Positions 34,987 to 43,883 of a DNA stretch of 64,000 bases are shown here, piece by piece. Below the pieces are notes generated by a model. That model made no database searches and was not told the origin of the DNA. It saw only the letters and a program-made list of their open reading frames with translations. This DNA is from Amborella trichopoda (Eukaryota; Streptophyta; Magnoliopsida; Amborellales; Amborellaceae): positions 3,970,483 to 4,034,482 of the forward strand of contig NW_006499617.1 of the NCBI RefSeq assembly GCF_000471905.2. The letters run 5' to 3'. Position numbers and translations under genes: made by a program. The number at the start of each line of letters is the position of its first letter. The first letter of the stretch is position 1.

Positions 34987-35343
34987 TTGCTCCATTATTA
35001 CATTTATGTGCATATAAATTGTTTTCTTTCTTCCTTCCATTAGTCACTTCGCTTGTTGCACTAGTCACTTCGCTTGCTGTTTGATAATTGATACATGAAG
35101 TGTTATGGCTTAGGTGTAACCATTCAAATGCTACTAATAAAGAATGAGTTTTTATTTGCTATGCATGCTAGAAAGTCAGAAATCTACTATTACTTCTCTA
35201 ACTGGTTATCAATTATCTAAGAATGTGATATCCACAGTCAGTGTGGGATAAGTATCTCTCTCTAAAAGCACATATCTAAGTGCAAATGTGTCCTCACTCC
35301 TCAGTAATACGATCCTTCATTGTACGTTGTCAAACAGTAATAG
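34987..35343. repeat. Direct duplication D5, copy 2
   Basis: Same order of words as 34015-34372, including the internal AGTCACTTCGCTTG doublet and 'gtgtgggataagtatctctc'. The open frame at 35288-35569 starts inside it and has no recognisable motif. Confidence 0.93.
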
Positions 35344-35579
35344 TAGTGTAGTCCTTCATTTCGTTTTAGTTTTTAATTGGTCATTCCTTTGCATGTTCTT
35401 TGTGAAATTTCACAGATTCCTTCTTCTATATGCATCTATTCTTGAATTAAACCGATTTTGGACCCATGTCCTATTAATCATTAGGGTTTTATCTTGCGAA
35501 CATACTTGTACTATACCATTTCATAGTTGTCCTCTTAATTTTACTACCATATTGTGTGAGGAATCATAATCCAAAGAAA

Positions 35580-35715
35580 AAGAGCCCCATGTATAGTCCA
35601 AGTGCCTATATATAGGTTGACTTTTAAGTCATATCTAGTATTCCCTAGAGGATGGCTTCAAAGTATATACTTTATTGGCTTAACCAATATCCCTATTATT
35701 CCCAACCAAAGATGC
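35580..35715 (+). repeat. Duplicated leader/promoter-like segment, copy 1
   Basis: 'atgtatagtccaagtgcc', 'tatataggttgactttt', 'gatggcttcaaagtat' and 'aatatccctattattccc' appear here and again, in the same order, at 36299-36432 as 'atgtatattccaagttcc', 'atatggcttgacttataa', 'gatgacttcaaactct' and 'tatacctattatcccc'. Copy 1 has a TATATATA at about 35608 but no open frame follows its ATG. Confidence 0.75.
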
Positions 35716-36298
35716 TCTAGCCCCATCCATTTTCATTAAAAAAACCAAAGCTTAGAAACTCCATATGTATTCTCTCTCTATTTGAAAAAATAGAATGTTT
35801 TCATTTTCTCTCTCTAATAAACCCAAAAAAGCTCAAGCTGTTAGATAATAAGGATGAAGAAGGCTTACTTATAGAATTCGTACTATTCACACAGAAAGAT
35901 CATATGAACTCAATTTCATTACACTACTTGTAGTTGTAATAAAATATAGTACATGTATATATAAAGTTAGAAACTACTTGGGAGCTTTCTAGAATCTAGA
36001 CTCTTTCTACACCATTCTAGTGGGGTTTTCCCTCTCATAACATGCGACCTATATGTTTGGACGAAAATACAATATTATTCACTTTTATGCTTGGAGGAGA
36101 CTACAAGGTTATTATAGATAATTCTAGACTTCACTCATTTCCAATTCAAAATTGCATACATTGCATCCTTTGGAGTTTAGAATCTTTGGATTTGGACTCC
36201 TCCCTCCCAATCTAGGAATTGTTACATTGGAACTTTGTACGCTTTTCTACATCATTCACAAATTCATTAATTAAAGTGTCAGGTTAAAAATAAAAATT

Positions 36299-36432
36299 GA
36301 AGAGTACTATGTATATTCCAAGTTCCGACATATGGCTTGACTTATAACACTTGTCTCATATGGTATAAAAGATGACTTCAAACTCTAATGGCTCAACCTC
36401 TATACCTATTATCCCCGTCCCACCTCCCTATA
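36299..36432 (+). promoter_or_regulatory. Duplicated leader/promoter-like segment, copy 2, with TATA-like box
   Basis: Second copy of the segment at 35580-35715. A GTATAAAAG at 36361-36369 is TATA-like but lies only a few bases before the ATG at 36372, so it is too close to act as the TATA box for that ATG. The duplicated text continues into the first codons of the frame that follows, so the duplication includes the start of that gene. Confidence 0.4.
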
Positions 36433-36701
36433 GGGAAATGCCCATCGTTTCCAAGGCTGAGGAAGTTTTGTCGAAGACAGATGTCTTCTGTCTAAGGTTT
36501 GATAGTCTTATGAAAGATACATTGCAAGTTTGGTCTGATTATGAGCGCCTTGAGGTTCGGCTAGACCTAATCTGCTCCAGTCTTGAAGATGTAAATGCCA
36601 AGCTTACAAAAATTGAGGATACTATCCAGCGTATTGCTCGTGACTTTGAAGTGGTTGAAGATGACCTTGAGGAGCTTCGCTCCTCGGTATACTGGTACTA
36701 G
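36372..36701 (+). CDS. Small coiled-coil protein, unknown family
   Basis: 109 residues. The N-terminus is a Ser/Pro-rich stretch (MTSNSNGSTSIPIIPVPPPY). From about residue 30 it is acidic and heptad-like with repeated hydrophobics (SLEDVNAKLTKIEDTIQRIA and VVEDDLEELRSSV), which predicts a coiled coil. I recognise no family. It sits about 700 bp upstream of a dsRNA-binding domain frame in the same orientation, and the leader in front of it is duplicated. It may be a small gene, an exon of the downstream gene, or a captured fragment. Codon use looks more gene-like than the AT-rich surroundings. Expression is unknown. Confidence 0.4.
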   Translation: MTSNSNGSTSIPIIPVPPPYREMPIVSKAEEVLSKTDVFCLRFDSLMKDTLQVWSDYERLEVRLDLICSSLEDVNAKLTKIEDTIQRIARDFEVVEDDLEELRSSVYWY

Positions 36702-37401
36702 TTGGGTCTATGGCCATTGGCCATAGTTCTGCACTAGTTATTGTTGTTGGGTTATTTATTTAGTGCTTGTTTTATGATGAGCTCTTCAGTTTACAAACAT
36801 GTAATTGTCAGTCAGGAATTACGTGAGACAATAAACGGGTACTCATCGCCCTCTCATACTCTATGCAATTTGAGGCATGTACCGTACATTATCCTCTCTC
36901 TTATTCGCTTTGCTACTTTTGGTATTAAGTTTTATTAATGTTCTTAATTTCCTTTCCTTAGATCTGTAATTTTTTTGTGTAAATGTAACACTTTTCATTG
37001 GAATTGTGGTATATTTAATTGCAAAGGTGGTGTGTTTAATTACAATTTTTAAATTTTATTTGTTGATTCTACTTATATCTTGGGATTTCAAAAACAAGAA
37101 AATTGGAACAAGGTGCTTCTTTTCTATATTTTTTCTATATTTTTTCAATATATTTTAGCATTTTGTAGTAAGTAACTATGTTGTATGTTTGCCAAATTAT
37201 TCATGATGCTATAATTGTCAGTGTTTTATATTTTCTTTACATATTAATTGTGTTGTATCTTTTTTTAATATCAATAATTAATTGCTACATCTTGCTATTT
37301 TTTTAGTTGGTAAATGAATCATGGTGCTTCTTTTCTATATTTATGTTATATATTAGAAACTCCAACCCCATCATTAGAATTAGTTATTTTGTAGGTAAAA
37401 A
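36702..37401. other. AT-rich spacer between the two frames of the 36-38 kb locus
   Basis: Very T-rich, intron-like or 3'-UTR-like. It ends with TTATTTTGTAG followed by GTAAAAAATGG, so a splice acceptor at 37394 is possible. Polyadenylation-like AATAAA occurs at about 36830. Confidence 0.35.
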
Positions 37402-38016
37402 ATGGACGGAGAAATGAGTGACGCTTCTTCTCAAGTTTCCAATGCGCCGCTCCATAATCTTGAAGCTTATGACCCCGATATGCCTCAATATATGGCACCC
37501 CTCCCTCTTCCCCCCCTCACCCCCACCCCCCCCTCCCTAGACCGGAAATATTTTACAACGCACCTAATATAGACTTCCCTCCTATATCTTTTAAAAATAG
37601 GCTTCATGAGATTGTACTGCGAGGTGGTGAACCCCTCCCCCATTACATAGTTCGTAATTACGGTCCTCCCCGTGCTATGGTATTCCAGGTGGCGGTAACT
37701 ATGTGTGGCTGCACATTCCAAGGTGAGGCCTCACGCACTAAAAAGGATGCAGAGACATCTGCAGCCAGTGAAGCCCTTATTTTTAATAACCTCCTCCCTA
37801 CTTTGGCTGATATTTGAGGCCCTTAGAGAGAACGAGGGCCTCCGAGAGCATCAGGCCGTATTGTTAGCCGCTCTAGATGCCTCATGTTCTATTTTTGGGA
37901 GAGCTGAGAGAGAGCTACTGGACGTTCATAATGACATGTACGCTCTTTCACGAGAGTATGAACTAGAAGTGGATGCAAACGTCCAACTGAGTACCCAGCT
38001 CGTAGCCTACCCGTAA
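37402..38016 (+). pseudogene. dsRNA-binding domain protein with C-terminal coiled coil, two frame breaks
   Basis: The ATG at 37402 opens a frame with MDGEMSDASSQVSNAPLHNL and a Pro-rich stretch. A C-run at 37510-37540 shifts the frame. In the next frame, about 37578-37818, a complete double-stranded-RNA-binding motif reads: FKNRLHEIVLRGGEPLPHYI, then NYGPPRAMVFQVAVTM, then CGCTFQGEASRTKKDAETSA and ASEALIFNNLL. It has the P-x-Y, GPP, FxVxVxxxGxxFxGE and TKKxAExxAAxxAL landmarks, including the Lys pair of the second helix. The frame stops at 37816. One frame over, FEALRENEGLREHQAVLLAA and AERELLDVHNDMYALSREYE give a coiled coil ending at 38014. In plants, single dsRBDs occur in DRB-like and RNase III-like proteins, but the architecture here matches none I know. 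The breaks could also be short introns or sequencing slips in the poly-C. Confidence 0.65.
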
Positions 38017-38068
38017 TGAAACTCTCCCACCTCTTGATTTCAATTTGGAGGATCTCGAGCCCGTTTAG

Positions 38069-38392
38069 ATGCTGGCAGCCTCGTCCCTATTTCTTTTGTA
38101 TTCCTCTTTCGTTTTTGAGTGGCATATGGTGGCCTTGGGGTCTATCATAATCGATTTTTTAGGTATCGTGGCAGCACTCATCTATTTTTTTGAGATCGTT
38201 AGTGTAGGGTGGCAGGCGGGAGGGGTTGGCCAGTGCGTGCAGCCGTGGATCAAGGCACTTGGAGCTTTCATGATAGTGGTCGTTGGTGGAGGGTGTCGTC
38301 TTCATACTTGTTTTTTATTGGTCCATGGGGCGAACACTTTTACTCTTATCTTTTATATTCACTTTAATTATTTGCATATTTTGTGCATTTAA
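38069..38392 (+). CDS. Hydrophobic, membrane-like small frame
   Basis: 107 residues. Two or three hydrophobic segments are visible (ALGSIIIDFLGIVAALIYFF at about residues 22-41, IKALGAFMIVVVGG at about 61-74, and a C-terminal aromatic/leucine-rich stretch). Glycine and tryptophan suggest real protein rather than AT-rich noise. No family recognised. It starts about 50 bp after the end of the dsRBD/coiled-coil region. It may be coding, 3'-UTR or chance. Confidence 0.25.
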   Translation: MLAASSLFLLYSSFVFEWHMVALGSIIIDFLGIVAALIYFFEIVSVGWQAGGVGQCVQPWIKALGAFMIVVVGGGCRLHTCFLLVHGANTFTLIFYIHFNYLHILCI

Positions 38393-38804
38393 TTTATCCT
38401 CTCTCTCCTCTATTTTTTGGGTTGATAGTCTCTATGGTTTAGAGCACATGTACATCCTCTCTCTCTCAATATATATATATATGTTTTTGTATATCTTTTA
38501 CTTTATTATTCATTGCGCTTTTGTCATGTGCATTATATATCTCTCCTTATCTTGACTCTTTTATATTTTGGTTCTTTTAGTTCGGCTATCACATTGACAT
38601 GAAATTTATTATCATCACTTTTATTCACTTATATCATTTACTTTGTGCGCAAAAACTTATTAACAGTTTGTTCCAAAAAGTTATTAAAGGTTTGTTGTGC
38701 GCAAGAAACTATGAATGTTCTTGACCTTTTTATACAAGTCTATCTTCTACTAAGTTTAGGGAGAGAAGGAAAGGCATATAAAATGAGTGGAATGGTGTGT
38801 GGGA
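38393..38804. other. Noncoding T-rich stretch
   Basis: CT and TATA dinucleotide-rich text, no gene seen. Confidence 0.4.
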
Positions 38805-38821
38805 GATATATATATATATAT

Positions 38822-38881
<60 letters not shown>

Positions 38882-38921
38882 TACGTAGTAGTAGTAAGTA
38901 AGTAAGTAAGTAGTAGTAGAG

Positions 38922-38964
<43 letters not shown>

Positions 38965-38977
38965 AGTAAGTAAGTTA
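38805..38977. repeat. Compound microsatellite (TA)n-(GA)n-(GTA)n-(GTAA)n next to an assembly gap
   Basis: Successive runs: TA (38809-38824), GA (38827-38878), AGT/GTAA units to 38977, followed by 784 N to 39761. On the far side the sequence starts again with an AG run (39762-39775). The gap therefore lies inside or beside low-complexity DNA. The open frame 38645-38905 is largely a translation of the GA run. Confidence 0.95.
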
Positions 38978-39761
38978 NNNNNNNNNNNNNNNNNNNNNNN
39001 NNNNNNNNNNNNNNNNNNNNNNNNNNNNNNNNNNNNNNNNNNNNNNNNNNNNNNNNNNNNNNNNNNNNNNNNNNNNNNNNNNNNNNNNNNNNNNNNNNNN
39101 NNNNNNNNNNNNNNNNNNNNNNNNNNNNNNNNNNNNNNNNNNNNNNNNNNNNNNNNNNNNNNNNNNNNNNNNNNNNNNNNNNNNNNNNNNNNNNNNNNNN
39201 NNNNNNNNNNNNNNNNNNNNNNNNNNNNNNNNNNNNNNNNNNNNNNNNNNNNNNNNNNNNNNNNNNNNNNNNNNNNNNNNNNNNNNNNNNNNNNNNNNNN
39301 NNNNNNNNNNNNNNNNNNNNNNNNNNNNNNNNNNNNNNNNNNNNNNNNNNNNNNNNNNNNNNNNNNNNNNNNNNNNNNNNNNNNNNNNNNNNNNNNNNNN
39401 NNNNNNNNNNNNNNNNNNNNNNNNNNNNNNNNNNNNNNNNNNNNNNNNNNNNNNNNNNNNNNNNNNNNNNNNNNNNNNNNNNNNNNNNNNNNNNNNNNNN
39501 NNNNNNNNNNNNNNNNNNNNNNNNNNNNNNNNNNNNNNNNNNNNNNNNNNNNNNNNNNNNNNNNNNNNNNNNNNNNNNNNNNNNNNNNNNNNNNNNNNNN
39601 NNNNNNNNNNNNNNNNNNNNNNNNNNNNNNNNNNNNNNNNNNNNNNNNNNNNNNNNNNNNNNNNNNNNNNNNNNNNNNNNNNNNNNNNNNNNNNNNNNNN
39701 NNNNNNNNNNNNNNNNNNNNNNNNNNNNNNNNNNNNNNNNNNNNNNNNNNNNNNNNNNNNN
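38978..39761. other. Assembly gap (784 N)
   Basis: Run of N. The left end of the hAT element is probably within or just beside it. Confidence 1.
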
Positions 39762-39857
39762 AGAGAGAGAGAGAGGCCTAGTGAGATAAGATTAAGATGT
39801 GAGCAAGGAAGATGTATTGACTATTGAGAGATGGGATTAATAAAGTAATACTCTCTT

Positions 39858-42036
39858 GTGCAGTGTATCCTATTTTGTTATATTATGAAACCAGATGAAG
39901 TCATTCAATATTTTGGAGGGAATAATACAGATTTAGAAGATGAAGTTGTTGATGAACTATCTCGAATGCCATTGTGGCGTTATGTCACTCTAGTAGGTTG
40001 TGATACGAAATTGGGAGGTGGGGGGAGGAAATGGAAATGTAATTTTGGCTGTCGAGATGCCCCCTTTCACAGGATCTTACGTATGTGTGCGTGAACATTT
40101 ATTAAGCCTTTCACCGGGGGAGAAGTCTAAGGGGATAATTCTTTGCCCAAAAATATCGAAACACGAAAGAGATGCATTGAGGTTAGAAGAGTTTGAGGCT
40201 AAACGTTTGTTTGGTTTGAGTCGAAAAGAAAGCATTAAGTCGCTTGATCAAACTGTATTCACTTCATTATCACAGCGGTCAGGGTTGACACAAAATACTT
40301 CAAGTTTAAATAAAAGGGCTGGGGGTAGTATAGCCCATATGTTTGATGCTCATGCAAGGGAGGATATCGATGCTGCAATCGCTCGACGTTTTTATGCTCA
40401 TGGGATCCCTTTTAATATGGTAAAGGGTCCTCGGTTTCAAGAAATGATATATGCAATAAACAATGCTCTCAAGGGTTATATGCCCCCTAAATATGAGAGA
40501 TTGAGGACAAGTTTGCTAGATAAAGAGAGGAGCTGGATTGACAGTAAGCTAGGTGCATTGAGAAATGAATGGCCAACTTATCGGGTCTCTATTATTTCTG
40601 ATGGATGGATTAATGTAAAGAATCAATCCTTGATAAACATAATGGTTGTATCAGGGGGTAAGGCTATGTTTGTGAATGACTATGATTGCTCTGAAACTGA
40701 GCATACTAGTCTGAATATTGCGAATATTCTCTTAAAGGCCATTGACTATATTGGACCTTATAATGTTGTTCAAGTTGTGACTGACAAGGCATCGAATTAC
40801 AAGGGAGCTGGTTCAATAATTCATAGACATTATCCCCATATTTTTTGGTCAGGCTGCTTAGCTCACACGTTGAACCTTCTCATGAAGGATATTGTGGACA
40901 AAAAGAGGGTAAAAAGGTAGCGACATATATACGCAACCATTTGTTTTTATTAAGGATCATTGCAAAGAGGGTAAAAAGGTAGTCACATATATACACAACC
41001 ACACGAGGTGTTTGCACATATTTCAAACTATTTCGAAACTCGAGCTTCTAAAAGCTAAGAAGATCAGATTCGATTATCACTACATCATGTTAAGGCACCT
41101 TAAGGAAGTGAGGCTCGCCTTGACATCCCTCATCTTAAGCGACTATTAGGATGGACTCAGACGTAGTCCGGGAGACGAGGAGAATGGTAAAGTTCACAGA
41201 ATAGTGATGGATGATAATTTCTGGGCAGCAAACAAAAAATTATTAGGGTTCACAAGGCCAATATGAAAGATGATAAAGTTTTCATATAGTGATAAGGCTG
41301 TAATTGGAGATGCGTACGAGCGTATGGATACCATGTTGGGAGAAATATCGATTGCTCTATATGATGATCCAGTGTTGCTTCAAAAGGTCAGGGACTTAGT
41401 GGTAGCCAGATAGAACAGGGCTAACCTTCCACTTCATTGTCTCGCCTTCTTCTTAGCCTTAAATATTATTCTCGTGAATGGTTGTCAGTACCCACACTTG
41501 GTGGGGAGAGGAGTGTGAAGCCTTATCAGGATATTGAGGTGTCTACATTGTACCATAGTGCTCTTGATGCAATAGTAAGGGATCAGGCTGAGCAGAGCAG
41601 GGTTCAGCAATAAATAAGTGATTTAATTAGCAGCAAAGGGAGTTTCTCATTGCCGGCATCCATAGCTGATAGAGGTACAATGTCATCAGTGTCGTGGTAG
41701 GACTTGCATGGTAGTAGGGCCTCAGAGTTGTTTCAGTTGCAATTAAGGGTGTTGTCCCAAGGCATTAACTCTTCATGCGTCGAGAGATGTTGGAGCATGT
41801 ACAGTTACATTCACAGTGTTAAGTGTAGTCGACGGAATGTTGATCGATCTGAGTCGTTGGTCTATGTTTATTACAATGACAGGCTACTGAGTAGATTGAG
41901 GACTGATTACGAGACCAACTACAAGAACTGGGATGCTCATCCTGAAGTTGACAACCTTGTTGATGATATAGATGCCTTAGCTACGATGGATGAACATTTC
42001 AAAGTGGAAGATGATTTGGCTTCTCCCCCACCACAT
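39858..42036 (+). pseudogene. hAT-superfamily transposase (BED finger, DUF659, dimerisation domain), decayed
   Basis: Three pieces in order. (1) 39858-40130: MPLWRYVTLVG, then RKWKCNFGC and GSYVCVREHLL, a BED-type C2H2 finger, with a frameshift inside at about 40000-40080. (2) 40080-40920: GEKSKGIILCPKISKHERDA, FNMVKGPRFQEMI, VSIISDGWINVKNQSLINIM and VVTDKASNYKGAG, then GCLAHTLNLLMKDI, the DUF659/hAT catalytic-core blocks (SDGW and C-AH-L-NL). (3) 41704-42030: ELFQLQLRVLSQGINSSCVE with RCWSMYSYIHSVK, the hAT C-terminal dimerisation region. Between 40921 and 41700 many stops break a still recognisable frame (VMDDNFWAANKKLLGFTRP, AVIGDAYERMDTMLGEISIA). Not active as read. The left terminal inverted repeat may be in the gap and the right side is cut by the LTR at 42037. 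Confidence 0.92.
40902..41000. repeat. 61-bp direct duplication inside the hAT gene
   Basis: AAAGAGGGTAAAAAGGTAG followed by 'tcacatatatacacaacca'-type text at 40902 and again at 40963. It lies directly at the break of the DUF659 frame, so it probably contributed to inactivation. Confidence 0.9.
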
Positions 42037-43870
42037 ACCCCTTGTGCCCGGGCCACGAAAGGACCTTTTGAGGACTTAATTTTGTTACATTGTCTAAGGC
42101 ACGGGTGATAATAATAACTCGAAGAGATCAATCCCATGGGAAGAAAATGATCACATTTATTCCCTTAATGGGGATCAAATCATGAGAAAGACATGTATCA
42201 AAATAGTCCTTCAAAGTTTGAGAGAGATACTACACAAAATAAGGAAGTTATGATGAAACTACATTATGTGGTCTATAAGGGACCACACGAACTTTTCAAC
42301 ACTAAAAAGGGAACTCAATGGACTATTTCTTAGGCTCAAATATAATGAAATAAACATTTCATCAGTGCTATATTCTCAGTAAAAATTCCAGAAAAATAAA
42401 ATCAAGAAATCAAGTTGAAACTACTCAAGATCATGGAGTAAGCAAGCTAGTCTATACATACTATGTGTATGGACTACAATATTGCTTTGGAACTCTTCAA
42501 ATATCAAGTTTTCATGACCAAAAATGAAAAAAGCTACTGTAAATTAAGAATTACAACAAGCTTTGATAATTTAAATGAGGTACAAACTAAAAATATGAGA
42601 AGAAAAATCAATACCTTAATGAAGCAATAGTATAGGCTTGATCACATGAATGATGGATTACTCCATAGAAGAGTTTCAAATGAAAGCTTAAAGAAGAAGA
42701 TAGTCTCATGGGTGACCACATTTTTTGTCAAGGGTTTTCTCTCTTTCTCTCTTTGAAGTGAATAATTAATTTAGAGTTATAATTGATCCTATGAGTTACT
42801 TTTATACATAGATCATAAAGATAGATTTGATCTTGATCATTGATGCCTTATATCAATGGCACATGAGAGGCTTTTATCCAAGCCACTCATCCATAGCTTA
42901 TCGCCAAGATCAATGGATGAGCTTTTGACACCTTTCACTCCTTAAAACCTAAGTTTATAGTCATTTTAGCTTAAAGCCCTTAGCTCCATGTTTTATTTCC
43001 CATTAAATCCAAATTCATGTATGCACTTACACCCATGGTTTTTGAATAATTCGTGAGAGTCAATAAAATACAAGGACATTGACATAAAGGTAATATGGGA
43101 CATCTACACATGTGAATAAAATATCTTATGACACCACCAATAGGATTTTAACAGCACTAAAGCTTCATATGGGTCAAGCCAATAAGGTGGTGCCACATAA
43201 GATATACTCACATGCTAGACTTCTAACACTAGTTGGAGTCTTCCATTGGGCTAACCTTAATGATGTTCTACTGGTGTCTCAAGCGGATCCAATGGACCTA
43301 TGCTCCACAGTCTATGGCAGGGACACATAATTGGTCACATCAAAGTCGATGAGTCAGCACTTCCCATCATCAGGGGTTCAATGGATTATCGATGCACCCA
43401 TGTGGGCATGCTCCTACTCAAATGCAAGAGTCCTCTCAAAGCACAAACACACTGGCTCTTTTAAGTCGGATAATACTACAAAAGAGTTACTTCCCCATAC
43501 CACTATAGGTGCACATGCCTTGGAACGGTCTAGTGCCAAGATACGGGCTCATGTCCCATGAGCTGACCATTCCATACATGGCGAATACTCTTTTAAATAC
43601 TCAGGTTCTATTATTCTCGATTGGATTCTCCAAGCCCTGGCTTATCACATCAACTATCATGCATTCTAATCAGTATAATCTTGACTGGGAGGTGACCCTC
43701 ACACCTTCCTGAGAGTTCACACTCTCAAAACGTATACTCTCAATGCCTCAAATACTCAGGGTATATGAATCTAGGCCCTAGTGTGCCAAGAACCTAGATT
43801 CAATCTCTCTCTAACTCCCACTGAGCGTAAGACTATTAGCTTAAGGCTTTGAAAGGCCACACAGCCAACG
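42037..43870 (-). repeat. 3' LTR of the LARD-like element (truncated)
   Basis: Aligns from ACCCCTTGTGCCCG (42037/48385) to CACACAGCCAACG (43870), where the right copy reads CACACAGCTAATA (53076). The 550 bp that in the 5' LTR separate this point from the primer site are missing. Open frames at 43112-43712 lie inside and are not conserved in the other copy. Confidence 0.9.
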
Positions 43871-43883
43871 TTCTCCCACTTGG
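43871..43883 (-). other. Polypurine tract of the LARD-like element
   Basis: On the minus strand CAAGTGGGAGAA directly precedes the 3' LTR start. This form is typical of plant copia-type LTR elements. Confidence 0.75.

Noticed and set aside
38645-38905. 86-residue frame rich in Arg-Glu
   Set aside because: Most of it translates the GA microsatellite; no other protein-like property.
43112-43712. Three consecutive small plus-strand frames
   Set aside because: They are LTR sequence; the matching region at 50040-50480 keeps only part of them open.
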